Assembly (NCBI RefSeq): GCF_001654455.1
Contig: NZ_CP015772.1
Span: 5,394,001-5,458,000 of the forward strand
DNA length: 64,000 nucleotides
Reading direction: 5' to 3'
Source of the DNA: Niabella ginsenosidivorans
GTDB lineage: Bacteria; Bacteroidota; Bacteroidia; Chitinophagales; Chitinophagaceae
Below, piece by piece: positions 35,809-45,345 of this stretch. The stretch's first letter is position 1. Each line of letters opens with the position of its first letter. The notes under the pieces are model-generated. The model did no database searches. It saw only the letters and a program-made list of their open reading frames with translations, and had not been told where the DNA came from. Made by a program: the position numbers and the translations under genes.

Positions 35809-36363
35809 ATGAAAGACCCAACAACAACCGATCCTTTTCATACAGAAAGCTGGAGCCAGGAGTGCACCACCAATCCCTACCGGGTATTTACCCTTTGTTT
35901 TGAACATGCCGGGGATATTGACCTGCTCCGCAAACTATTGCTGCACCTGCCGCTTTTTATTGATCAGTTTAAGCCCGCAAACAAAATACCGCCTTACCGG
36001 ATCTGCTGTGCCTTTATGGCCATTAACTCCGTTATTGATGCGGCCTATTCTATTTATACAAAAAAAGACCAGATACCTGTAAAAGAACCGGCAGCTTTTA
36101 AATACTTTTTTCAAAATGACGCCCCGCCCGGCCAGCGCAGCTTTGCTTCTTATTTTATTACGGAAGAGGAATACGTACAGCTTTACAAAGTGTTGCGGAA
36201 ATTTTTTAACTATCAGCCCCGGGAGGGCTGGAAAGCTGATCTGCACGCACTACTGTATCACAGCTTAACAAACAGGGCAATTGGCGTTGAAATGAATGTG
36301 TTTGCCGTATGGTTTTATATTACCAAACTGCTGGAAGCGGCGTGGCTTGTTGCTGAACGCTGA
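35809..36363 (+). CDS. Hypothetical protein, possible partner of the upstream gene
   Basis: Read from ATG 35809 (MKDPTTTDPF), the protein has 184 residues, is mostly helical and soluble, and contains FKYFFQNDAPPGQRSFASYFITEEEYVQLYKVLRKFF. No family is recognised. A longer frame back to 35692 overlaps the upstream gene and reads through the palindrome, so it is unlikely. Close spacing suggests co-transcription with 35268-35747. An immunity or accessory role is only a guess. Confidence 0.6.
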   Translation: MKDPTTTDPFHTESWSQECTTNPYRVFTLCFEHAGDIDLLRKLLLHLPLFIDQFKPANKIPPYRICCAFMAINSVIDAAYSIYTKKDQIPVKEPAAFKYFFQNDAPPGQRSFASYFITEEEYVQLYKVLRKFFNYQPREGWKADLHALLYHSLTNRAIGVEMNVFAVWFYITKLLEAAWLVAER

Positions 36364-36702
36364 TGCGGGTTGCGTGGCTGGTGCGTGCGGACAAGCACCA
36401 GGGCAATAGTATGACGAACAAAAGTAGAGCCGTTCCCCTGACTGCAACGCCCGCCTGACCGGGCGGGCAATGGAGCCGAAGCCCGCCCGGCTGAACGCTA
36501 TTCGGACGGGGGCTCTCATCAGTTGGTATTGCTGCATTACAGAGATGCTTTGGCTACGTTACACTTTGCTCTGCATGGTCTGTAGCCCTCACTATTACAT
36601 TCTAAAAGTCGCAAACTACGTTCCTATTGTCGGAAATGCCCCTGCTGCAAGCGTTTCGTTCGTTTTAATTTTGCTTAGTCACTAACCTGAAACAAATAAA
36701 GT
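36364..36702. other. Gene-free stretch with GC-rich hairpins
   Basis: CTGGTGC (36378-36384) pairs with GCACCAG (36395-36401), 14 bp after the preceding stop. GCCCGCC (36449-36455) pairs with GGCGGGC (36462-36468), and a further GCCCGCC copy lies near 36481. The rest is featureless. No ORF with a domain was found. Confidence 0.5.
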
Positions 36703-37212
36703 ATGAACAGTATTAACAATACTCTTGCCGGGCTTGAGCTGGCCCAGATCGGCTGGGTGGTGCCGGACATTGATGCCGCCGTAAAATTCCTTGCAAACGC
36801 CCTGGGCATAAAGGGTTTTCCCCAACCGGAGCAGGTGCGCGCACAGGACCTGGATATGACCTATTATGACAAGGTTGTGCCGGGAGAGTGGCTCACCACA
36901 CAAACCTATAATGGAGGCACCTTTATTGAATTGGTTCAGCCCCTTTCTGGTCAAAGCATGTTTCATGATTACCTGGCCCGGTATCCCGCAGGCGGTACGC
37001 AGCACCTGGCCTTCCGTTTGCCGGTAAGTAATTTTGAGCGGGTGACTACTGATCTGCACCGGCAGGGTTATGCCCTCCTTAGCCAGGTAAACCATCCCAT
37101 TGCACGTATGGCTTTCTTTGATACGTACCAAACATTGGGCGTTGCCACCGAAATCATGGGCATAACGCCGGAAGGGTGGAAAGCCATTGAACAAATGCAG
37201 AAAGCCCGGTGA
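36703..37212 (+). CDS. VOC family protein
   Basis: The 169-residue protein begins with an N-terminal helix and then the VOC pattern LAQIGWVVPDIDAAVKFLANALG. It continues to GTQHLAFRLPVSNFERVTTDL with a conserved His, and ATEIMGITPEGW with a Glu near the C terminus. The His and Glu positions fit a metal site. It resembles the lactoylglutathione lyase or methylmalonyl-CoA epimerase-like group, but no substrate can be assigned. Confidence 0.87.
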   Translation: MNSINNTLAGLELAQIGWVVPDIDAAVKFLANALGIKGFPQPEQVRAQDLDMTYYDKVVPGEWLTTQTYNGGTFIELVQPLSGQSMFHDYLARYPAGGTQHLAFRLPVSNFERVTTDLHRQGYALLSQVNHPIARMAFFDTYQTLGVATEIMGITPEGWKAIEQMQKAR

Positions 37213-37247
37213 GGATTGGATTATTCATCCGGTGCTGCCTGTAATGC

Positions 37248-38798
37248 TTAATTATGATAAGTAGACTGAATAAATTTTGCTACATTATCATGCAGCTCTT
37301 TAAGCGATTCCTTATGCAGGTACACCATATGGCCGGATTTGTACTGCGCGTACTGGATGTTTTTTTGTAGCTCCGCAGGCATCGGCAAATGCTGCATTTC
37401 ATAAATGCCCTCAAAATAAGGGGTGCCCAGGTCAAAATAACCGGCATTCAGCATTACTTTCAGATCCGGATCATAGATCATTGCGCGCGCCAGGTCGTTC
37501 ATTACATTGGGGAAGCCTACAAAACCTCTTCTTTTAAAATCCCAGGGGTGCACGTTCCCAAAGGTTTTGTAATCCAGCTCTTTTCCAAAATTTAAGGTGG
37601 TGCGCATATAATTGTTGAAGGTAGCGGTAAAGGGCGCATCAATATAAGCGTCCATAGGATCATACTCTGCATATTCGCTCAACGGATCAATAGCCTTTCC
37701 GGAAAAGCGGGAGTCCAGCCGGCCGGTAATGCTGGAGCTATCGCCCAGCAGGGTTTGCTCAAACTGCGGGCCAATGATGCGGAGGTTGGCTTTTTTAATA
37801 TAATCTACCGGCAGGCCCGTGTAATTATGCAATTTTTCTGCTATCTTATTAAAGGAAGCAGCATCCAGTGTTGCTCCTTTATTTAATGCAACCGCATAGT
37901 CATTCAGCGCAAATTGTTCCACTTCCCTTAAAAAAGGCTCCAGTTCCGCGGGTTGGTTAGGTATTTTATGATGGTACCATGCAGTGGCTGCAAAGGAAGG
38001 TAAAACCAGCTGAAAGGGAAGCCCGTCTCCGGGGTTCTGGGAGGTAGTCTCTGTCATTAACCCGTATGTGAGCAACTGAGAAAGGAGGATCACGCCATTG
38101 AGCCCAATGCCTCTTTGCAGTAAAAGGTTGGATACTACAGCGGAACGGAAAGTACCGTAACTCTCGCCAAACAGGTACTTCGGCGAATTCCAGCGATTAT
38201 TTTCGGTAATAAATTTCTGAATAAAATCAGTAAAAGCAGTACCGTCCTGATCGATCCCGAAGAAATCTTTTGGTGTGCCGGCACCGCCCATTTCTTTTGT
38301 GATGATCTTTCCAAAGCCGGTTCCGGGCGCATCTATAAACACAAGATCACTTACATCCAGCAGGCTGAAGTCATTGTTCACCGTGCGGAAGGGTGCTTTG
38401 GTACGACCCTGCTCATTCAAATATACTTTTTGCGGTCCCCAGGCGCCCATATGTAACCATAATGTGGCACTTCCCGGGCCTCCATTATAAATAAACGTAA
38501 TGGGACGTTGAGATTTATCTTTTTCATCTGCCTTGTAATAATAGGTGTAGGACATGCTGATGGTAGGCTGATCGTCAGCGTTTTTTAAAACCAGCAAACC
38601 CGCTACGGCTTTATAGCTGATGGCTTTTCCTTCCACGGTCACGGTGCCGGATGTTTCCGATTTGTGTGGCTTTTTGTAGTCAAAAGAAGCAGCTTTTTCC
38701 GCTGTATCAGGCCTATGGGCCGTTGTATCTTTTTTATTCTGGGCTTGCAGGTTGGTGAATAGACCCAAAACGAGTAAGCCTGCCAGGAATTTTTTCAT
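37248..38798 (-). CDS. S10 family serine carboxypeptidase-like peptidase, secreted
   Basis: The 516-residue protein has a signal peptide ending NLQAQ (residues 1-19). Hallmarks of peptidase family S10 follow: FIYNGGPGSATLW at the oxyanion region, FGESYGT with the nucleophile Ser, VMLNAGYFDLGTPY with the catalytic Asp, and YKSGHMVYLH with the catalytic His. It removes C-terminal amino acids from peptides, probably in the periplasm. A good TAnnTTTG promoter lies upstream. Confidence 0.93.
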   Translation of the reverse strand: MKKFLAGLLVLGLFTNLQAQNKKDTTAHRPDTAEKAASFDYKKPHKSETSGTVTVEGKAISYKAVAGLLVLKNADDQPTISMSYTYYYKADEKDKSQRPITFIYNGGPGSATLWLHMGAWGPQKVYLNEQGRTKAPFRTVNNDFSLLDVSDLVFIDAPGTGFGKIITKEMGGAGTPKDFFGIDQDGTAFTDFIQKFITENNRWNSPKYLFGESYGTFRSAVVSNLLLQRGIGLNGVILLSQLLTYGLMTETTSQNPGDGLPFQLVLPSFAATAWYHHKIPNQPAELEPFLREVEQFALNDYAVALNKGATLDAASFNKIAEKLHNYTGLPVDYIKKANLRIIGPQFEQTLLGDSSSITGRLDSRFSGKAIDPLSEYAEYDPMDAYIDAPFTATFNNYMRTTLNFGKELDYKTFGNVHPWDFKRRGFVGFPNVMNDLARAMIYDPDLKVMLNAGYFDLGTPYFEGIYEMQHLPMPAELQKNIQYAQYKSGHMVYLHKESLKELHDNVAKFIQSTYHN

Positions 38799-38835
38799 GC
38801 AATAGGTTTAGATGAATGAAATTATTTTATTAAAA

Positions 38836-38869
38836 CAAATATAACAGAACATAATGATATGTTAAGCAA
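38836..38869 (-). promoter_or_regulatory. Bacteroidota-type promoter of the S10 peptidase gene
   Basis: On the minus strand, TTG (38869-38867) and TATATTTG (38843-38836) fit the Bacteroidota -33 TTG / -7 TAnnTTTG pattern with a 23-bp spacing. The start codon at 38798 would have a leader of about 30 nt. Confidence 0.55.
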
Positions 38870-38957
38870 TATTGGTATGAACGGTGAAAAATGAAGGTTT
38901 TCATTTTTAGCTGGCCGGTTCGGTATAAGTTTAAAGGGCTTCTGTAAAAAATATCTG

Positions 38958-39521
38958 TTAATGCATCAATGTTTTCAGGTAAAGGGTGAACAAAAGCGAT
39001 AAGAGAATTGCAGAGGCCGGCAGGATGTTTTTAACTGTTGCATTATGAACAGCAGGGTGCGGGATAGCAGGCAATGATTTAAAAAAGAATTGCTTTAATC
39101 TTTTGTAGTCGGTCAGCAGAAGATAGGTAATACCTGTTGTCTGCAAAACAGATTGTGTAAGGGCGCCTGCATTCATATGATAACAGATATTTATGAGGGT
39201 GAGATTCAGCATTAATGGGAATAGTACAAAAGCTGCAGCCAGCATAGTTCTGCGAAATAACAGGCAATAGGAGCCAAGGATCTGGATAGTTGCTACAATG
39301 ATCCCAAAACTGTGTGAATAACCAAAGTAAATACCAGGTCAGCCATTCGCCGGATTGCAGGAAAGGCTTTTCCTGGCCAGCGAATTCTCTTTCATATTGC
39401 AATTTGTTATTAAGAAGCAATACCCGGAAAATTCCATAAAATAAAAAAAGGAACAGTTAGCCGTTGCTGCTAATGTCAATCTTCTTTTATCCGGCAGGTG
39501 AATTTTCACCGGCAACAGCAT
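38958..39521 (-). pseudogene. DoxX-like membrane protein gene broken by frameshifts
   Basis: Conserved protein sequence continues across three frames on the minus strand. An N-terminal part ends near ANCSF. The next part reads FLFYGIFRVLLLNNKLQYE through SGEWLTWYLLW. The last reads GYSHSFGIIVATIQILGSYCLLFRR and MLAAAFVLFPLMLNLTLINI to the stop at 38958. One shift lies near a run of Ts (about 39447) and another near 39325. The restored protein would have about 185 residues and DoxX-like helices. Sequencing error in homopolymers is an alternative. Confidence 0.6.
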
Positions 39522-39532
39522 GCTTTACAGGC

Positions 39533-39811
39533 TTATCTGATAAGTAGTGCAATAGTTACCAGTATAAACAGGAGTGAAAGACCTGCCTTTACTTTTGCCT
39601 TATTATTATGGTTTTTAAATAGTATGAAAATACTAATTACCGGCAGAACAAACAAAGCAAACAACATTGGAATAGACAAAAGTTCAAACAAGGCGCCGAT
39701 AACAACATAATGATACACATCTGCCATAATTACTTGGGTACTAAAATAGAAAACAAATGTGATGAGGCTGCCGGTAAGAGTTGCGTTATGCATAGCCGGG
39801 TTCGTGAACAT
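39533..39811 (-). CDS. Small three-helix membrane protein, unknown function
   Basis: The 92-residue protein has helices near residues 13-30 (GSLITFVFYFSTQVIM), 38-63 (VIGALFELLSIPMLFALFVLPVISIFIL) and 75-91. It ends 11 bp before the DoxX-like pseudogene and shares its strand, so both belonged to one operon. A TTGAC-N4-GTCAA box lies about 105 bp upstream. No family is recognised. Confidence 0.6.
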   Translation of the reverse strand: MFTNPAMHNATLTGSLITFVFYFSTQVIMADVYHYVVIGALFELLSIPMLFALFVLPVISIFILFKNHNNKAKVKAGLSLLFILVTIALLIR

Positions 39812-39917
39812 AGTTGCGTGTTGTATGTTTTTCTCAAATAACAGCTGTTACAGAAAAGAATTATGTCTGTTTATAAAGCCATTGACTGTACAATGTTCCG
39901 ATAAGATGTTTAAATAG

Positions 39918-39937
39918 TTTTTGACTTATGTCAAAAA
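39918..39937. promoter_or_regulatory. FNR/NNR-like box upstream of the small membrane protein operon
   Basis: TTTTTGAC (39918-39925) and GTCAAAAA (39930-39937) are perfect 8-bp inverted arms around TTAT. The core TTGAC-N4-GTCAA matches the consensus of FNR/DNR/NNR-type Crp-family regulators. The 317-bp gap holding it has no gene. A Crp/Fnr regulator is encoded at 7275-7859, but no link is shown. Confidence 0.5.
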
Positions 39938-40128
39938 ATGATCTGTTATTTTCTGAACCTGGCTGATTTAAAATACCTTTAAACAGAATCCATATTTGCT
40001 TTCTTCAGGATAAAATTGGTGATCGTTTTTTAAATCTTTATTATAAAAAAGGACTTTCTTCATATAACGCCATTTTTCAGATATCTGCATGATCCCATTT
40101 TCAATATTATTGATAAATTTTCTCTATA

Positions 40129-41082
40129 CTAAAACAGGCGCATTTGCTCCGGCTTTGACTGTTTGTTTTGTATCGTTTCTGTTAAAGAAGCAGGTATTTC
40201 TTTTACAAATCCCGACAGGGACTTTGCTTCCTCTTCTCTGAAGCCTTTGCGTTGCCGGGCATTGGTGATAAACAGGCGGTCCTTTGCACGGGTAAGGGCC
40301 ACATAAAAAAGCCTTCTTTCTTCTTCAATGTTTACGTCTTTTCGTTGCAGCGGCGTAATGCCTTCTTCAGCACCGGCGATGAATACCACGGGAAATTCCA
40401 GCCCTTTGGATGCATGGAACGTAAGCAGGTGCACAGCATCGGTTTTCAGCCGGCCCGCATCCGTATAGGCATCCAGCAGGAGCTGCTGCAGGAACTGTTC
40501 TAAAGCTGCTCCATATTCCTTAGCCATATTGAACAGGGTTTCTTTGCGGATCAGCCCCATATCATCCAGTGTTTCATCAGGAATGAATTTCTGGAAAATA
40601 AATTTTACGGTATTTTCTGCTCCCAGTTTTGTAAGATCCTGCCCGCCAAAAAGCGCAGCAAAACGTTTTTTTTCTGCATGGGATGCCAGAAATACCTGCT
40701 TTTCATTTTTGCTCATTTTAAAGCCGTTGGTCAGCACACTATCCAGCGCTATCAGATCCCCGGCATCCAGATACCATTTGATCACATCTGTAACAAGGTG
40801 AAACGGGTAGTCGGCAAGAAAAGAAGCGGCATCACCAAAACGTACCGGTATGCCCGATTTTTTGAAGGACGAAAGCAATACGCTTCCCACAGCACGGGTA
40901 CGGAACAGCACAGCAATATCTGAAAAACCATAATGACTGTCAGTATGTTTGTTACCCACGGTCAGGTTATGAAATCCGCCTACCAGCTGCTCCACTTCAT
41001 TGATGATAAAAGCTGCTTCTTTATGCTCATCCTCTGCTGTATATAGTTTTATTTTATTGCTCATGTCTGTGTTTTTAACCAT
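40129..41082 (-). pseudogene. C-terminal fragment of PHP-UvrD helicase (split gene)
   Basis: The 317 residues are the second RecA-like domain of a UvrD-type helicase. They include DIAVLFRTRAVGSVLL, motif V in LLTFHASKGLEFPVVFIAGAEEG, and motif VI in ERRLFYVALTRAKDRLFI. The reading frame starts inside a palindromic repeat (41078-41137). The upstream part (41150-43420) ends with motif IV and stops 67 bp earlier, in another frame. The natural junction would run from TKLVAMRE directly to MSNKIKLY. The two parts could be made separately and assemble, but loss of function is the simplest reading. Confidence 0.8.
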
Positions 41083-41137
41083 TAAGGAATTAAGGCTGTT
41101 AAGGTTGAATCCTTGTTGTTCTTAATGCCTTAATGGT
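41078..41137. repeat. Palindromic intergenic repeat inserted in the helicase gene
   Basis: ACCATTAAGG (41078-41087) and CCTTAATGGT (41128-41137) are exact inverted arms, with inner TTAAG (41090-41094) and CTTAA (41121-41125) pairs. ACCATTAAGG/CATTAAGAA-type repeats are frequent in Bacteroidota intergenic DNA. Here the repeat separates two halves of one conserved protein, so it looks like a mobile miniature element. Confidence 0.75.
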
Positions 41138-41149
41138 CAATGTTGTCAT

Positions 41150-43420
41150 TCATTCCCTCATCGCTACTAATTTTGTCGGCCTGCGTTGTGTATTATTGCT
41201 GATCACAGCGGACGCGGCTGCTACAATAACAGCAGCAGAACGGTAATTATGCTGCAATACAATTTCTTTGGCGCCGAAATCTTCACTGAAACGGAAAAAC
41301 AATTGCACATCCGATCCGCGGAACCCGTAAATGCTCTGATCAGGATCTCCTATGGCAAATACATTTTTACCGTTCCCATCTGCCAGGCAGTCAGGTGCCA
41401 GGAGCTTTAAAAATTCATATTGCAGCGGGTTAATGTCCTGTAATTCATCAACAGCAATATACCGGTAACGTTCGCGGCAGGCTTGCATCCATTTAGGTTC
41501 ATCATTCCATAAGCGCACCACCGTGCCAATGATATCCGCAAGATCAATTCCCCCGTTTTGCAGGGCAAAATTGCGGTAAGCGGCTGCAATACCGGCTACT
41601 TCATTCTCCGATGCTGTTTTATTATTCTCAAAATAGTGCTCCAATCCGGCAGCCAGCTTTTTGATTTCTTTTGCTTCCTTACCGGGGTATAATATTCCCA
41701 AAATGATCTCCCGGCTCTTTTCGTCATATACTTTATCCAGCTGTATATATCGTTCCTGTAAGATAGCAAAACAAATGGAGTGGAAGGTGCCTGATGTAAT
41801 ACCCTCTGATCCGTCTTCAAGCACAGCTGCCAGGCGTTCTTTTAGTTCATCAGCCGCTTTGTTGGTAAAGGTAACCGCCAGCACTTCCTGCGGTTTTGCA
41901 TTTCTTTGCCGGATACAATGCGCTATCCAACTGATGAGCGTTTTGGTTTTTCCCGTACCGGGGCCTGCTGTTACCAATACCGCACCTGTTGTCTCACACG
42001 CTGCCTGCTGCGCCTCATTAAGTGCAGAGTGCCTGTTTTCTGTTGCGGCGTCTGCCGGTGTTCTTTCTTTTGACGAGGCTGTTTCTTTGTTTTTGCCCCT
42101 GGTGGTTGTAGGCCCTGCATCCATACCAAAGAAGTTCATTTGCCCCTTAAGTTGTGCCAGTTCCCCTTCCTTAAAAATTTTAATGATGCCATATTCACCA
42201 TCATAACCGCCCTGCGGGCTCACCTGTTGCGTGCGCATTCGTTTAATGGCCTCTGCCACTATTATACCTGCCTTTTTCTCAATATCCTCAATAGGTGTTT
42301 GTTTCAATAAGGTAAACTCATTGCCGAAGGAAGAGATGGTTTGCTGAAAGGCTTGTTGCACCGCTTTGCTGGAAGGCGAAACATTTTTGATCTCAGAAAG
42401 TATTTCCGGCAATGGAATAATATAATCAAAATTTGCCGCGCCTTCGGGCCTTTGCGGCTGTTTACGGTCAGAAAGTTCGGTAACGCGGTGCAGCACACCA
42501 ATAGTAAGCGGCTGCCCGCATTTGGGACAGATATTTTTATGACGGATGCTTTCTTCCGGTTCAAAGCAAACGGCACATTTGCGATGACCATCCATGTGGT
42601 ACTTTCCTTCTTCCGGGAAAAACTCATAGGTGCCCAGGAATCCCTTTCCTGCCTGCCGGTCGGCAGGTTTGCTTTTCAGCGCATCAAACAAGGCATAATA
42701 GCTTCTTTCGGTATCAAACAGGTTGGCTTCCCTTCCTAATTTTTGCGGGGAATGCGCATCTGAATTAGATACCAGGGTATATTGATCCAGCATGCTTAGC
42801 CGCCAGTTCATTTCAGGGTCGGAAGATAAGCCGGTTTCCAGGGCAAAAATATGGCCCGCCAGATCGCGGAAGCATTCTTTTACGCTATCGTAACCGGATT
42901 TAGAGCCGAACATGGAAAACCAGGGCGTCCATATATGCGCAGGGATCAGATGGGCATGTTCGGATGTTTCCAGGACGATCTCCAGCAGATCGCGTGCCGG
43001 TAATCCCAGTATAGGCCGGCCGTCTGCCTCCAGGTTGCCGATCTGCGCCAGCTTTGCATTGATGCGGGCCACGGTCTCAAAATCGGGGGCATATACACAG
43101 TTGTGATTTTTGCGCACTTTATCGCCATGCTTGTATATGGAGCTGATCTCGGAAGTAAGACAGAAACGTACATCAATATCTTTACACTTAAAACCGGGTA
43201 CTGACTCTTTCGGAGGGTTTTTCAGCCGGAACAACCCTGTGCCATCCGGCTCCAACTTTTCTTTCAGCTCTTTGAACCAGAGCGGATGGGTAAAGTCGCC
43301 CGTGCCAACTACATGAATGCCTTTGATACGTGCCCATTGATAAAGTGTTTCCAGGTTCAGATCTTTGCTGGTGGCACGTGAATAATGGGAATGCAAATGA
43401 AGGTCGGCAATATAGAACAT
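41150..43420 (-). pseudogene. N-terminal part of PHP domain-UvrD helicase fusion (split gene)
   Basis: The 756 residues begin with a PHP-type metal-binding domain (MFYIADLHLHSHYSR, then GTGDFTHP and SNSDAHSP). A zinc ribbon follows (CAVCFEP ... CPKCG), and then the first helicase domain with Walker A TAGPGTGKTKTL, Walker B AVDELQDINP, and motif IV HNYRSAAVIV. It stops at 41150 just after VAMRE. Motifs V and VI are in the next ORF, so the helicase is divided between motifs IV and V. Intact relatives join both in one chain. The PHP domain may still be active alone. Confidence 0.88.
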
Positions 43421-43599
43421 GATACTAAAATGAGCGTTTAAAAAATGACTGCGGTCAAACCCACCTCAATCTTTTATTCAAAGTTAATTTACCGGATCCG
43501 GATGAAAATGTTCTGTTAAGTTTCATCTGGCAGTAGTCAAAAAAAGGCGTTTGTATGATGTTCTGTTTTTAAAAGCTAATGTGATCCATGATAAAAAAA

Positions 43600-45012
43600 C
43601 TATGCTTTTGTTGAAGGGCACACGAAACCAGTTATTGAAAATTTGCCGGAATTTTTAATAGCCCTGAACCCGCCCTGCACATCTGTAATATGATCAAACC
43701 CTCTTGATTTTAAAATGGAGGCAAAGATCATAGAGCGGTAGCCACCGGCACAATGCAGGTAAACAGGGTTGTTTTTATTAATGGTGGCAATATGATGATT
43801 GATTTGCTCCAGGGGGCTATTAACGGCACCTTCAACATGTTCCGCTTCATACTCGCTTTCTTTACGTACATCTATTATATACGGATTTTTAACAGCGGCC
43901 AGTTCAGCTACAGAAATGCTTTCAATATGGTCTGTTTCCTTTCCGGCACTGATCCAGGCATCTATTCCGCCATCCAGGTAGCCAATAGCAAAATCGTAGC
44001 CCACACGTGCCAGCCGGGTAGCTACTTCTTCTTCCCGTCCGGGATCAGCAATAATTAAGAGTTCCTGCTTCAGATCCGGGATCAGCGTTCCTACCCATAC
44101 GGCAAAGCTGCCGTCAATACCAATATTAATGGAGTTGGGTATAAAGGCTTTTGCAAAATCTTCCGGTGCGCGGGTATCCAGCATAATGGCACCGGTATGA
44201 TTGGCCGCTTCTTCAAACGCATCCGGGCTAAGAGCATGATTAGCGCGTTTCAGTACTTCGTTAATGCTTTCATAGCCTTCTATGTTCATCTGCACATTCT
44301 TGGGAAAATACTGGGGTGGCTCTGTTAAGCCGTCCGTTACTTCTTTTATAAATTGTTCTTTGGTCAGTGCGGGATTTAAAGCATAGTTCACCTTTTTCTG
44401 GTGGCCCAGGGTGTCGGTTGTTTCCCGGCTCATATTTTTACCACAGGCGCTGCCTGCCCCGTGGGCGGGGTAAACGATCAGCTCATCCGGCAGCGGCATA
44501 ATCTTGTTCCGGAGCGAATCGAACAGGTAGCCGGCCAGCTTTTCCTTTGTAAGCTCACCGGAAATTTTCTGTGCCAGGTCCGGGCGGCCCACATCACCAA
44601 TGAATAAGGTATCACCGGTAAAAATGGCCTTCGGGGTGCCGGTTTCATCCGATAGCAAATACACAGTACTTTCCAGCGTGTGCCCCGGTGTATGCAGCGC
44701 TTTAATGGTAACGGCGCCTATTTTAAAGGTTTCGCCATCTTTTGCCCTGTAAGCGTCATACCCCAGCTGGGCATCCGTTGGCCCTAAAACGATTTTGGCC
44801 CCGGTTTTGGCGGCCAGGTCAATATGCCCGCTTACAAAATCGGCATGAAAATGCGTTTCAAATATGTATTTAATAGTAACACCGTCTTTTTTTGCACGGT
44901 CAATATAGGGTTGCACTTCTCTTAAGGGGTCAATAATAGCCGCATCTCCTTCTGACGAAATATAATAAGCTCCCTGGGCCAGGCATCCGGTATATATTTG
45001 CTCTACTTTCAT
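43600..45012 (-). CDS. MBL-fold persulfide dioxygenase-like protein with two rhodanese domains
   Basis: The 470-residue protein has an N-terminal ETHE1/Blh-type metallo-hydrolase domain with THFHADFVSGH, HTPGHT and FTGDTLF. Two rhodanese domains follow. In the first (about residues 260-355) the loop reads IADPGREEE with no Cys, so it is non-catalytic. In the second (about 370-460) the active loop is LHCAGGYRS with Cys. This is the layout of CstB-like or PDO-sulfurtransferase proteins that oxidise persulfides. It probably detoxifies sulfide-derived persulfide in the cytosol. Confidence 0.88.
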   Translation of the reverse strand: MKVEQIYTGCLAQGAYYISSEGDAAIIDPLREVQPYIDRAKKDGVTIKYIFETHFHADFVSGHIDLAAKTGAKIVLGPTDAQLGYDAYRAKDGETFKIGAVTIKALHTPGHTLESTVYLLSDETGTPKAIFTGDTLFIGDVGRPDLAQKISGELTKEKLAGYLFDSLRNKIMPLPDELIVYPAHGAGSACGKNMSRETTDTLGHQKKVNYALNPALTKEQFIKEVTDGLTEPPQYFPKNVQMNIEGYESINEVLKRANHALSPDAFEEAANHTGAIMLDTRAPEDFAKAFIPNSINIGIDGSFAVWVGTLIPDLKQELLIIADPGREEEVATRLARVGYDFAIGYLDGGIDAWISAGKETDHIESISVAELAAVKNPYIIDVRKESEYEAEHVEGAVNSPLEQINHHIATINKNNPVYLHCAGGYRSMIFASILKSRGFDHITDVQGGFRAIKNSGKFSITGFVCPSTKA

Positions 45013-45345
45013 TTACAATAATTTCCTTTAAGGGGTATGTTATTAAAACAATATTTTGGCCTTTCTGTTTTAACAGGGTTTAATATTTTGGAATACATAC
45101 CAGTTTGTACTAATATCCTTCTTCCTTACACGTTTTTCCCCGGTACAAAGTTGTCGGAAATAATTGAAATTAAACATCTGTTTTCTTAGTGTTTGTTTAG
45201 TTAAATTTTTCATGCAGGCAACAAATAACAGGAGTGAAAAAAGAAAAGGAGTAAAAATGTTATTTTTTTATAAAAACACTGCGGGTATCGTCAGAAGGGT
45301 CTGTAAAGGCGTACATTCAGTTGCCTTAATTAAATCTTAACAGAA
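45013..45345. other. Divergent 333-bp intergenic region
   Basis: This AT-rich gap lies between the minus-strand persulfide dioxygenase gene and the plus-strand AraC gene, so it should hold both promoters. I see no clear TAnnTTTG box, terminator or ORF. An AGTGTTTG/AAAACACT pair at about 45189 and 45275 is weak and may be chance. Confidence 0.4.
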
